Source: Halobacillus fulvus (lineage in GTDB: Bacteria; Bacillota; Bacilli; Bacillales; Halobacillaceae). From it: DNA of 64,000 bases. The stretch is taken from the NCBI GenBank assembly GCA_004078665.1, contig SCFO01000002.1:310001-374000 (forward strand), given 5' to 3'. The notes under the pieces were generated by a model, which was not told the origin of the DNA, searched no databases, and saw only the letters and a list, made by a program, of their open reading frames with translations. Position numbers and translations under genes: made by a program. Every line of letters starts with the position of its first letter. The first letter of the stretch is position 1. Shown one piece after another: positions 7,669 to 15,859 of this stretch.

Positions 7669-9945
7669 ATGAGTGAAACGATCACAGTGTCCGTAAGGGA
7701 ATTGATGTCCTATGTGTTTCGGAGCGGAAGCATTGATAACCGGTTCCGGACGAACACGACGCTTACAGAAGGCACAGCTATCCACCAGGAGGTTCAAAAT
7801 ACATATGGAGAGCACGATGAGAAAGAAGTTGCCCTTGATCATACTTTCCCGGAAATGGGAGGGGTAAGACTTCACCTTCAGGGTCGCTGTGATGGGCTTC
7901 TCCGAGTAGATGATGAACTTGTAATTGATGAGATCAAATCAACATCAGGCGATTTAGAAATGATCACGGAAGAAAGCCACCTCGTTTACTGGGCCCAAGC
8001 CAAAGGATATGCATATATCTACTGCTTGCAAAACGACCGCCCGTTCATGGATGTCCAGTTAACCTATGTCCAAAAGCAGACGAAAGAAAAAAAGCGATTT
8101 AAACAGCGGTTCACTTTTGCAGAGTTGGAAGTGTTTATCGAGGATTGTATAGAAAAGTATTTATCCTTTGCTCGCATCGTGCTTCACATTCGTGAACAGA
8201 AACTTGAATCCATTCCGGATCTAACTTTCCCTTTTGCGTCGTATCGGCAAGGTCAGCGAAAGTTAGCTGGAAGTGTTTATCGGACAATCAAAGAAAAAAA
8301 GGATCTCTTCGCTCAGGCACCGACAGGAATCGGGAAAACGATATCCACTCTTTTTCCTGCCATCAAAGCGATGGAGCTGGATCAGTTTGAGAGAATCTTT
8401 TATTTAACGGCAAAGACTGTAACGAGGACAACGGCTGAAGAGGCTTTAAGCTTAATGGAGGAACACGGTTTAAAGGCAAGGTCTGTGACGCTGACAGCAA
8501 AGGATAAAATCTGTTTTCAGGAGGAGACGATCTGCCAGCCTGATTATTGTGAGTATGCAGACGGATACTATGACAAACTTAACGGAGCTCTTGTCGATAT
8601 CCTTCAAAACGAAACCCAGTTGACTCGTTCTGTTATCGAATCCTATGCTCGTAAACATAAAATATGTCCATTTGAGTTTTCTCTCGATTTAACCAATGTC
8701 TCAGATATAGTCATCGGTGACTATAACTACATCTATGATCCGAGAGTATCTCTCAAGCGCCTTTTACCTGAAGATAAAAAGGAAACAGCTCTGCTGGTTG
8801 ATGAATCCCACAACCTTGTAGAACGTGCGCGTGAAATGTATTCTTCAAGTATTCATATGAACGATTTCCTCATTGTAAAAGAAGAGTGGGAGAAGGAAGA
8901 AGAGACACTCGCACAAGCGGCATATGCAATCTATAAGGATTTGGAAAGAATGAAGCCTACTCAGCAAGAAACTCTGATTTCGGAAATTCCAGGTGAATTA
9001 GAGGAGGGGCTGGAACGGTTTTTGAACCAGGCAGAACGACAGCTACGAGGAGAACCTGTGGATGAGCAGTCCGATCATCTGCTGGATGTCTACTTTTCAA
9101 CGCAGAACTTCCTAAAGATTTTGCAGCTCGTCGATGAGCATTACCGACTGATTGGAGCGAGGGAGGGCGATGACTTTTACGTGAAACTGTATTGTGTCGA
9201 TCCGTCCCATGTTCTGAGCGAAGTGACGAAGTCTTTCAGAACGAGTGTCTTTTTCTCCGCGACTTTATCTCCCTTCGGCTATTACAAAGAAATGCTTGGC
9301 GGAAAAAAGGAGGATTATATTCTAAAGCTTCCATCACCATATGACGACTCACAAATTGATCTCGTCATCGCACCGCTCTCGACGCGATATAAGAGCAGGG
9401 AACAAACGGCCGAGAGGCTTGCAGAATTGCTTTACCAACAAATAATAGAGCATTCGGGAAATCATTTATTTTTCTTTCCTTCTTATCACTACATGGACAT
9501 GGTTTATCATCACTTTCGGATTTATGAGGACGTGCAGACGGCTGTTCAGGAACATGGAATGGATGAAGCCCGTAAGGATGACTTCCTCGCTCAGTTTGTT
9601 CCGGGTGGAAACTTGGTCGGTTTTGCCGTATTAGGAGGCGTATTTTCAGAAGGTGTCGACCTTAGAGGTGACCGCCTGAATGGAGTGGCTGTGACGGGGA
9701 TTGGTCTGGCACCTAGAAGCTTTGAAAAAGAATTGATTAAGGAGTATTTCCAAAGTAAAGGAAGAAGCGGATATGACTACGCATATGTCTATCCTGGAAT
9801 GAACAAAGTGTTGCAGGCTGGTGGCCGGCTGATTCGGTCCGAAGAGGACAAAGGAGTGATCCAACTGATTGATGATCGCTTCCTTTCGCCAAAATACCTT
9901 CAGCTGCTGCCGGAAGATTGGGGGAATTATCGGATCATCAGATAA
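7669..9945 (+). CDS. PD-(D/E)XK nuclease / XPD-DinG-type Fe-S helicase fusion
   Basis: The 758-residue protein joins two enzymes. Residues 1-180 hold a RecB/Cas4-like nuclease with H39, D75 (GRCDG), E88-x-K90 (DEIKS) and Q110-x3-Y114, so all expected catalytic positions are present. Residues 190-758 are a superfamily 2 helicase of the XPD/DinG class. Walker A is APTGIGKT (217-224) and the DEAH-like box is VDESH (377-381). Four cysteines at 282, 289, 294 and 333 sit where XPD proteins bind a 4Fe-4S cluster, and later motifs GVFSEGVDLRGD and QAGGRLIRSEED are seen. It probably unwinds and trims DNA in repair. The ATG at 7669 follows AAAGGGGGA; an earlier in-frame ATG at 7639 lacks a site. It ends at a terminator shared with the convergent methyltransferase gene. 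Confidence 0.9.
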   Translation: MSETITVSVRELMSYVFRSGSIDNRFRTNTTLTEGTAIHQEVQNTYGEHDEKEVALDHTFPEMGGVRLHLQGRCDGLLRVDDELVIDEIKSTSGDLEMITEESHLVYWAQAKGYAYIYCLQNDRPFMDVQLTYVQKQTKEKKRFKQRFTFAELEVFIEDCIEKYLSFARIVLHIREQKLESIPDLTFPFASYRQGQRKLAGSVYRTIKEKKDLFAQAPTGIGKTISTLFPAIKAMELDQFERIFYLTAKTVTRTTAEEALSLMEEHGLKARSVTLTAKDKICFQEETICQPDYCEYADGYYDKLNGALVDILQNETQLTRSVIESYARKHKICPFEFSLDLTNVSDIVIGDYNYIYDPRVSLKRLLPEDKKETALLVDESHNLVERAREMYSSSIHMNDFLIVKEEWEKEEETLAQAAYAIYKDLERMKPTQQETLISEIPGELEEGLERFLNQAERQLRGEPVDEQSDHLLDVYFSTQNFLKILQLVDEHYRLIGAREGDDFYVKLYCVDPSHVLSEVTKSFRTSVFFSATLSPFGYYKEMLGGKKEDYILKLPSPYDDSQIDLVIAPLSTRYKSREQTAERLAELLYQQIIEHSGNHLFFFPSYHYMDMVYHHFRIYEDVQTAVQEHGMDEARKDDFLAQFVPGGNLVGFAVLGGVFSEGVDLRGDRLNGVAVTGIGLAPRSFEKELIKEYFQSKGRSGYDYAYVYPGMNKVLQAGGRLIRSEEDKGVIQLIDDRFLSPKYLQLLPEDWGNYRIIR

Positions 9946-9986
9946 AAGCATTTCCCGGGAAATGTTTGGAGGAATGGTGTCGAAGA

Positions 9987-10016
9987 AAAAGGTCGCCCGA
10001 CATGGGGCGACCTTTT
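9987..10016. terminator. bidirectional terminator
   Basis: AAAAGGTCGCCC pairs with GGGCGACCTTTT between the convergent helicase and methyltransferase genes. Confidence 0.85.
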
Positions 10017-11457
10017 ACAGTTTTTCAAGCATGTCTGCACAAAACTCGTCGATATGATGACGGCTCTCCTCAGAAATTCCGTAAATATCGTATATCACTT
10101 CGTTGATCTCTTTTTCTTGCCCGGAAGTGTCTGCATCAGGTGTAACCTTTTTTCTCTGCACGAGATCCTCTGCTAGTTCCTTGATGATTGTTTTATTTGT
10201 ATAAGAGGGTTCTAAATAAGGAAGGTTCTTCAAGTATCCGCACGTAATCATGTTAGTTCGGTTCAAAACTTTTCTTAGCATATATTTGACGAGGTTGCTG
10301 TTCAACAAACCGAGAAAATACATTAAGTCTTCTTGCTGCTTCGGAAATAAATTTGCATTCACTCCAAACAGACTTCCCTTCGGCATGTAGGAAGCCGAAA
10401 ACTTTACACCCATCGAAGAGCAAGTCACCCCTTCCTTGTAAAAGAACGAGGGATTTCTGATGGTGAAACGTGGGTGACGTTTATAATTCGCCTCCCAATT
10501 TTGGTGAATATAATACTTGGGTTCATAGTACCATGCATCCTTCGAACCGTTGTTTTTATAAAAAGGAATCCAGCCGTCCGTGTACTCCATTTCTTCCTTT
10601 TTTCTTAGAAAATAGCCATCGTTTCCTGTAGAGATTCCTGTGACAATATCTGCGACTACTTCGAGTGGAGTGTAAGGCGAATGGAATAGGGACTGTATTT
10701 CAAGTGGGACATTGATCGCGAAATTATAGTTCGGAAGTAATGCGAAATCATCTTGTGAAATATATTGGACTCTCTCCTCAGGCGGGGAAGCGTAATGTTG
10801 ATCCTCAAGACGGTCGACAAGTCGTATCGTCGTATTCATGTTCGGTTTCTTCTTTTTACGAAGCGTTAGGATCGAAGTACGGACATCGGCTTTGCCTTTA
10901 TGGAAAAGACGCCTTGGTGCAAGTATAATTTCAATAATTTCTGTATGATGTAATAAATACTCTCTGAAGTACTTATAATATACGTTTGTCAAAAAAGAAT
11001 CCTGTACGATCATTGAAAGAATTCCGTCTTCTTTGAGCAATTGGATCGCTTTATAAATAAACAGGGAATACATATTGTGTACCCCAATGGTATAAAACTC
11101 CTGCTCAAGGAATGCTCTGTTCTTGGTGAAGTATGGGCTTTGCCGCTTCGATTTATAAGGAGGGTTCCCAATAATCGCATCGAATTTAGTATCGTTAGGG
11201 ACTTTAATAAAATCTTGATGACGGAAGTGAATGGACGATTCGGGTATTGGAACTGCCGTGTCGATGTCATAGGCGTGAAGCTGCTGGGAAGGAACTCCGG
11301 CCTCTAGTAACGCCTGAATAAAGATACCATCGCCTGTCGAGGGATCTAAGATGTCTGGTTTTTTATTTGAGAGATGGGATAAAACCGAATCCACCATGTA
11401 ATGAACGGTTTGTTGAGGGGTACTGTACTGTCCCATGGCTCTTTGTTGGGAAAACAT
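10015..11457 (-). CDS. solitary N6-adenine DNA methyltransferase (Eco57I/TaqI-like)
   Basis: The 480-residue protein has the gamma-class layout. Motif X GQYSTP (9-14) comes first, then the SAM-binding motif DPSTGDG (38-44) and the catalytic NPPY (98-101). A C-terminal half with TaqI-like target-recognition character follows (SASYMPKGSLFGVNANLF and LGLLNSNLVKYMLR). It should methylate adenine N6 in a specific site. The ATG at 11457 has GGAGGG upstream; an extended reading to 11511 would add 18 residues without a site. No restriction endonuclease or specificity subunit is adjacent, so it is either an orphan methyltransferase or the modification half of a single-chain system that has lost its nuclease. 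The convergent neighbour is a nuclease-helicase. Confidence 0.88.
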   Translation of the reverse strand: MFSQQRAMGQYSTPQQTVHYMVDSVLSHLSNKKPDILDPSTGDGIFIQALLEAGVPSQQLHAYDIDTAVPIPESSIHFRHQDFIKVPNDTKFDAIIGNPPYKSKRQSPYFTKNRAFLEQEFYTIGVHNMYSLFIYKAIQLLKEDGILSMIVQDSFLTNVYYKYFREYLLHHTEIIEIILAPRRLFHKGKADVRTSILTLRKKKKPNMNTTIRLVDRLEDQHYASPPEERVQYISQDDFALLPNYNFAINVPLEIQSLFHSPYTPLEVVADIVTGISTGNDGYFLRKKEEMEYTDGWIPFYKNNGSKDAWYYEPKYYIHQNWEANYKRHPRFTIRNPSFFYKEGVTCSSMGVKFSASYMPKGSLFGVNANLFPKQQEDLMYFLGLLNSNLVKYMLRKVLNRTNMITCGYLKNLPYLEPSYTNKTIIKELAEDLVQRKKVTPDADTSGQEKEINEVIYDIYGISEESRHHIDEFCADMLEKL

Positions 11458-11578
11458 CCAAATCCCTCCAGTTTTTATTTTTACTTTAATATAAAAATAG
11501 GAAAAAGTCACTACAAAAATATTGTTTTTGGGTAAAAAATTAAAAATATTAAACCAAAAGGACTAAGGAGTGTTGAAT

Positions 11579-12064
11579 ATGCCATGGATCAAACCTGTAA
11601 AACAAAAAGAAATGAAACAATTGAATGATGGGGCAGCAGCGACCGTATTTGATCGTCTGCTCGCAAATGAACCCGATACGTATCAGGCGTTTCTTCCGTT
11701 GCAAAAGGCTATTAAAGAAACATCATTGTCGGATGAATTACGAGAACTGGTCATCACTTTTGTATCTATGAAAAACGGGTGTGAGTACTGTACGGAAAGC
11801 CACTCAAAGGTGCTTGGAGGCTTGGTGGATCAACCGAATTTATTGGAATGGTTGGAAAGTTACCGGGAATCCGATATGAAAGAAGAGTGGAAGGCTGTTC
11901 TGAACTATGCGGAAAAATTAACCGCCAAACCGGTGGAAGTGACAAAAGAAGATATTGAACGTCTAAAGGCAGGGGGGTATGACACGAAAGAAATCGTCGA
12001 AATCAATCAGACGATCGCCTATACGTCCTACACGAACCAGCTCTCCATCGGGTTAGGTCTTTAG
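11579..12064 (+). CDS. AhpD-like carboxymuconolactone decarboxylase family protein
   Basis: The 161-residue helical protein carries the CMD/AhpD signature ITFVSMKNGCEYCTESHSK. Its C-x2-C-x3-H forms the redox-active pair of AhpD-like peroxidase partners. It is likely cytosolic and may reduce peroxides or serve a related antioxidant role; the exact substrate is unknown. The ATG at 11579 is preceded by AAGGAG at 8 nt; a GTG at 11570 overlaps that site and is unlikely. Upstream (11458-11578) is AT-rich promoter-like DNA shared with the divergent methyltransferase gene. The gene stands alone, followed by the bioY promoter. Confidence 0.85.
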   Translation: MPWIKPVKQKEMKQLNDGAAATVFDRLLANEPDTYQAFLPLQKAIKETSLSDELRELVITFVSMKNGCEYCTESHSKVLGGLVDQPNLLEWLESYRESDMKEEWKAVLNYAEKLTAKPVEVTKEDIERLKAGGYDTKEIVEINQTIAYTSYTNQLSIGLGL

Positions 12065-12113
12065 TCTTTGGTGAATATCAAACTTTCCTGCACTAATTTT
12101 CTCTAATCATCAA

Positions 12114-12143
12114 TTGTTAACTTAAATAAAATTAAGTTGACAT
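12114..12143. promoter_or_regulatory. BirA operator (biotin)
   Basis: TTGTTAAC, then 14 nt, then GTTGACAT matches the Firmicute BirA operator layout TTGTWAAC-N14/15-GTTWACAA with one arm slightly degenerate. The right arm contains the -35 hexamer, so BirA-biotinyl-AMP binding would occlude RNA polymerase. Confidence 0.75.
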
Positions 12144-12165
12144 TGGTTGTCCCTTTCACTATGGT
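12137..12165 (+). promoter_or_regulatory. bioY promoter
   Basis: TTGACA (12137-12142), 17 nt, TATGGT (12160-12165), overlapping the BirA operator and 35 nt before the bioY ATG. Confidence 0.7.
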
Positions 12166-12199
12166 AATAATTAGAGAGTTTAGACAGGAGGAGAAGGAT

Positions 12200-12793
12200 A
12201 TGCGTCAGTCAAGATTGACAGCCTATGATATTACACTTGGAGCTATGTTTGTCGCCTTGATGGCTGTAGGAGCAAATATTACCGCTGTGGCACCCTTTTT
12301 ATCTGTATTTGGTGTTCCGTTAACGCTACAGACGTTTTTTGCTATTTTAGCAGGGTTGATTTTGGGGAGCCGTTTAGGATTCTTTGCAATGCTCACCTAC
12401 TTGATTCTGGGGTTAATCGGAGCTCCGATTTTCGCTCAATTCTCAGGTGGCTTAGGGACACTTATATCCCCGACATTCGGATTTATTCTATCTTATTTAG
12501 CATTAGCCTGGATCACAGGGAAAATGGTGGAAGCAAAACGCAGCTTTCCGATGTATATCTCGGCTGCGGTGGTCGGACTGGCTATCAACTACATCATCGG
12601 TGTCAACTGGTTCTACGGAGCTATGAATTTCTGGATCGGTGGAGAAGTTATCCCTTATCTAGTCGCGTGGCAAAGCATGCTTCTGTTTTTGCTGAAGGAT
12701 TTAGTCTTAGCAGTTACAGGTGGTGTATTTGCGCATCGTTTGGAAAAGTCAGTTTTATATCGCACGCCTCTACGTCAGGCGAAATCGGCGTAA
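12200..12793 (+). CDS. bioY: biotin transporter BioY (ECF S component)
   Basis: This 197-residue integral membrane protein of about six segments is the substrate-binding S component of biotin ECF transporters. The family hallmarks are visible: TAYDITLGAMFVALMAVGA, the loop LTLQTFFAILAGLILGSRLG and GAPIFAQFSGG, followed by GFILSYL. The ATG at 12200 has AGGAGGAGAAGG immediately upstream; the longer frame from 12137 would start inside the promoter. The BirA operator on its promoter independently supports a biotin role. No EcfA or EcfT gene is adjacent, so it would use shared energising modules or act alone. Confidence 0.93.
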   Translation: MRQSRLTAYDITLGAMFVALMAVGANITAVAPFLSVFGVPLTLQTFFAILAGLILGSRLGFFAMLTYLILGLIGAPIFAQFSGGLGTLISPTFGFILSYLALAWITGKMVEAKRSFPMYISAAVVGLAINYIIGVNWFYGAMNFWIGGEVIPYLVAWQSMLLFLLKDLVLAVTGGVFAHRLEKSVLYRTPLRQAKSA

Positions 12794-12863
12794 GGGTTAA
12801 CAATAGGTGAGTCGCTCTTACCCTGATACAATACTAGTAACGAAAACTAGAGGAGTGGTCAGG

Positions 12864-13892
12864 ATGAAATGGGGCGGCTTATTTCTTTGTCTTTTTCTAA
12901 TCGCCTGCTCTCAAGGGGAAGAGCCTGTAGCGGCGCCTGATTCTTTTGAAACGATGATCGGTGAGCTGCGTTCTCCGTGGGATATAGAACATGATGGCTC
13001 CACTTTTTATGTGACGGAAAGAGACGGGACGATCGCTTCCTGGACAGAGGCGGATGGATTGGGACGTCTGCCTGTTGAAACAAATCAGCCGATTACACAA
13101 GAAGGGGAAGGTGGTTTGTTAGGGTTTGCACTTTTTCCTGACTTTGAGGAAAGTAATCGTGCGTTCGCTTATCACACCTATCGGGAAAACAGTTCGTTAA
13201 AAAATCGGGTGATTGTGATTGAAAAAGAAAATCAGAGGTGGGTAGAGAAGGATGTACTGCTTGCGGATATTCCTGGAGCTCAGTTTCATAACGGAGGAAG
13301 GCTTGAAATAGGACCGGATGAGAAGCTCTATGTGACAACTGGAGACGCCCTCGAAGAGTCACTGGCCCAAGATGTGAATAGTCTTGCCGGTAAATTATTG
13401 AGAATGGATATGGATGGCTCGATCCCAAACGATAACCCGTTGGAAGGTTCGTATGTGTATTCGTATGGACATAGAAATCCACAAGGCATAGCCTGGAGCG
13501 ACACGGGCGATATGTATGCTTCTGAACATGGGCCGGATAATCATGATGAAATCAACAGGATCGAAGCTGGTGAGAATTATGGCTGGCCTGAGATTGTTGG
13601 GGAGGAAGAACGTGAAGGACTTCAAACACCGCTGTATGAAACAGGGCGTGATACGTGGGCCCCTTCTGGTATAGAGACATTTAATGACCGATTAATAATC
13701 GCCAGTTTGAGGGGGACGGCACTTCGTTCGATGGCACTGGACGGTTCAAGCCCTGAGGTGGTGACCGACGGGTATGGGCGTATCCGCGATGTAGAGCTTA
13801 TCGATGGTGCATTGTATTTTGTGACGAACAATACAGATGGACGGGGACAGCCGGATAATGAAGATGATCGTCTCATACGTTATGACCCATAA
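12864..13892 (+). CDS. PQQ-type sugar dehydrogenase lipoprotein (Asd/YliI-like)
   Basis: The 342-residue protein begins with a lipoprotein signal, MKWGGLFLCLFLIAC, whose lipobox is LIAC, so it should be anchored outside the membrane. The rest is a glucose/sorbosone dehydrogenase beta-propeller. Family motifs include GELRSPWDIEHDG, GEGGLLGFALFPDF, FHNGGRLEIGPDEKLYVTTGD, YSYGHRNPQGIAW and EHGPDNHDEINRI. Members oxidise aldose sugars with PQQ; whether this cell makes PQQ is unknown. The ATG at 12864 follows GAGGAGTGGTCAGG. Ends in a terminator shared with the convergent COX1-like gene. Confidence 0.88.
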   Translation: MKWGGLFLCLFLIACSQGEEPVAAPDSFETMIGELRSPWDIEHDGSTFYVTERDGTIASWTEADGLGRLPVETNQPITQEGEGGLLGFALFPDFEESNRAFAYHTYRENSSLKNRVIVIEKENQRWVEKDVLLADIPGAQFHNGGRLEIGPDEKLYVTTGDALEESLAQDVNSLAGKLLRMDMDGSIPNDNPLEGSYVYSYGHRNPQGIAWSDTGDMYASEHGPDNHDEINRIEAGENYGWPEIVGEEEREGLQTPLYETGRDTWAPSGIETFNDRLIIASLRGTALRSMALDGSSPEVVTDGYGRIRDVELIDGALYFVTNNTDGRGQPDNEDDRLIRYDP

Positions 13893-13894
13893 AA

Positions 13895-13920
13895 AAAAGC
13901 AGGCCGCTAAGCCTGCTTTT
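13895..13920. terminator. bidirectional terminator
   Basis: AAAAGCAGGC pairs with GCCTGCTTTT between convergent genes. Confidence 0.85.
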
Positions 13921-13923
13921 TGC

Positions 13924-14325
13924 TTACCCATTTTCTGAAATGGCTTTGCTGTGGACGAAGACCATGACGGCGAAGACTGCGAATGCAATCAAAAGGACCG
14001 TTCCGCCGACAATGAAGAAGATCAGGCTGAACGTCTCCAATCCTTCGAAAGGGCGTGTGTAATACAACCACATGCCGGCGGTCAGCCCAAGCACTCCGAA
14101 GAAGGAACTCCAGACGTGAACCGTTGCCAGTTTAGAATCTTTAGGAATGGAAAAAACACGGTAAAAAATCGCAAAAGCGAAAAGAGACAGCCATCCGACA
14201 ACAAGGATGTGCGCATGAATAGCACTCAGTTGCAGTCCACCGCCACCCGCCATATGGGACCCCATAAACGCTCCGATTAAAGCATAGATAGCAGCTACCT
14301 GGACAAAAAAGCGTGTACGATCCAT
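13924..14325 (-). CDS. small four-helix membrane protein, COX1-like
   Basis: The 133-residue protein has four hydrophobic segments. The stretch LQLSAIHAHILVVGWLSLFAFAIFYRVF contains paired histidines (HAH) in a helix start, resembling a heme-ligating helix of haem-copper oxidase subunit I and NnrS-like proteins. Most of the oxidase core is absent, so it cannot be a complete oxidase. It may bind haem, but this is inference. The ATG follows GGAGGTCGATCAAT. Divergent from the M24 peptidase gene. Confidence 0.7.
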   Translation of the reverse strand: MDRTRFFVQVAAIYALIGAFMGSHMAGGGGLQLSAIHAHILVVGWLSLFAFAIFYRVFSIPKDSKLATVHVWSSFFGVLGLTAGMWLYYTRPFEGLETFSLIFFIVGGTVLLIAFAVFAVMVFVHSKAISENG

Positions 14326-14486
14326 ATTGATCGACCTCCATTACGTATGAAATCATATCTTTCGCCATTATATCGAAGACTTTGAGAAAAAGGAAACAAT
14401 CGACGAAGATGTCGAAAAACGTTCAAGAACGATTTGGAATGCCGGGCTGCTTCCGCTATGATGAACATAGAAGAGGAGGAAATCGC

Positions 14487-15584
14487 ATGAAGCAAAGAAG
14501 AGAGAGATTATCTACATATTTAAAAGAAAAGCAGATCGATGTCGCGCTGATCAATTCACCAGAAAACTTTTTTTATCTCACAGGTTTTCAGACAGACCCT
14601 CATGAACGTTTACTCGCTTTACTCGTATTTCCTGAGGCGGATCCAGTTGCCGTTTTACCAGGAATGGAAAAAGGTCAGCTTCTGGACTCGGGGTGGACTG
14701 GAGAGGTGATCGGGTATGCTGATCATGAAGACCCCTGGTTGATGATGAAAGGCAAGATGGACGAGCGGGGGAGTGGCGTGCAAACCGTTTCGATTGAAAA
14801 AGAAGTGCTTTCGTACGGACGGAGTGAATCCTTTTTTGGTTTGTTTGATGAGGTCGGAGTTGAGGATATCGCACCTTATATGAATGAGATGAGGGTGATT
14901 AAAGACGAAAGTGAGATCTCCATTATGAGAGAAGCGGCGGAACTTGCTGATTATGGAGTGAAAGTCGGAGTCGAGGCTCTTCGTGAAGGCGTAACAGAAA
15001 TGGAAGTCATCGCTACGATTGAATACGAACTGAAGAAAAAAGGCGTCACGCAAATGTCATTCTCCACCATGGCTTTGTTTGGCGAAAAATCTGGTCAACC
15101 TCATGGAAATCCGGGGGACCGGAAGCTGAAACCTGGTGATCTCGTTTTATTCGATCTTGGTGTCGTCTGGAAGGGGTATACCTCAGATATTACTCGTACC
15201 TTCGCCTACCAATCTGTAACGGATGAGCAGCGGACCATTTACAACAAAGTGCTGGAGGCGCTGGGGGCATCGTTAGCGATCAGTAAACCGGGGACGAGAA
15301 TCGGCGCCCTTGATCAGACTGCCCGTGATATCATCACGGAAGCAGGGTATGGCGATTTATTCCCACACCGAATCGGCCATGGTCTCGGTATCAATGTCCA
15401 CGAATTTCCGTCGATGAGTCATCTGAATGATGGGATTCTACAAAAAGGTATGACGTACACCATTGAACCGGGCATATACGATCCGAGCGTCGGAGGTGTA
15501 CGGATCGAGGATGATGTGCTTATTACAGAGGATGGCTATGAGACGTTGACGAAGACTTCGAAGGAACTGCGTATTATTGAATAG
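14487..15584 (+). CDS. Xaa-Pro dipeptidase, M24 family (YkvY-like)
   Basis: The 365-residue protein has the creatinase-like N-terminal domain (1-125) and the pita-bread M24 catalytic domain (130-365). The five metal ligands are in LFDLG (Asp), YTSDITR (Asp), RIGHGLG (His), TIEPGIY (Glu) and VRIEDD (Glu), all intact. It should release proline from Xaa-Pro dipeptides in the cytosol. Size and sequence resemble B. subtilis YkvY. The ATG at 14487 has GAGGAGGAAATC upstream; the 35-codon in-frame extension lacks a site. Monocistronic, with a terminator 10 nt downstream. Confidence 0.9.
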   Translation: MKQRRERLSTYLKEKQIDVALINSPENFFYLTGFQTDPHERLLALLVFPEADPVAVLPGMEKGQLLDSGWTGEVIGYADHEDPWLMMKGKMDERGSGVQTVSIEKEVLSYGRSESFFGLFDEVGVEDIAPYMNEMRVIKDESEISIMREAAELADYGVKVGVEALREGVTEMEVIATIEYELKKKGVTQMSFSTMALFGEKSGQPHGNPGDRKLKPGDLVLFDLGVVWKGYTSDITRTFAYQSVTDEQRTIYNKVLEALGASLAISKPGTRIGALDQTARDIITEAGYGDLFPHRIGHGLGINVHEFPSMSHLNDGILQKGMTYTIEPGIYDPSVGGVRIEDDVLITEDGYETLTKTSKELRIIE

Positions 15585-15593
15585 AATGACTTG

Positions 15594-15621
15594 AAACCGC
15601 CCTGTTGAGGGGCGGTTTTTT
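15594..15621 (+). terminator. terminator of the M24 peptidase gene
   Basis: AAACCGCCC pairs with GGGCGGTTT followed by TTTT. Confidence 0.85.
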
Positions 15622-15654
15622 GGTGCATCTTGTGCTTTATCTTGTAGTTGGTGT

Positions 15655-15830
15655 AGATGTGGAGGGGTTCTGATCCGTAAGTGGGTGGGTCTGTTCCCTA
15701 ACGTAGGTGCTCTGTTCCCGAAGCAGTGCTGTCTGTTCCCGAAGTGGCGCTCTCTGATCCGGATGTAGTGGTCTGTTCCTAAATAGGTGCTCTGTTCCCA
15801 ATGCAACGCTCTCTGTTTCGTAAGCGCGCA
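15655..15830. repeat. degenerate ~21-bp tandem repeats (GGGAACAGA type)
   Basis: About eight imperfect units of 20-22 bp, each with (G)GGAACAGA or GATCAGA on the minus strand (CTGTTCCC or CTGATCC on plus), separated by variable cores such as GCACCTACGTT. The period of 21 is a multiple of three, so minus-strand reading frames through it look protein-like (REQ repeats), but these have no ribosome site. It lies between the convergent M24 peptidase and NERD genes. Confidence 0.75.
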
Positions 15831-15859
15831 TTAAGTTCTTTGTAGAGATTTTCAAATAC

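Noticed and set aside
15637-15855. Protein-like minus-strand frame with REQ repeats
   Set aside because: It arises because the DNA repeat period is near 21 bp; there is no ribosome site and the frame is degenerate.
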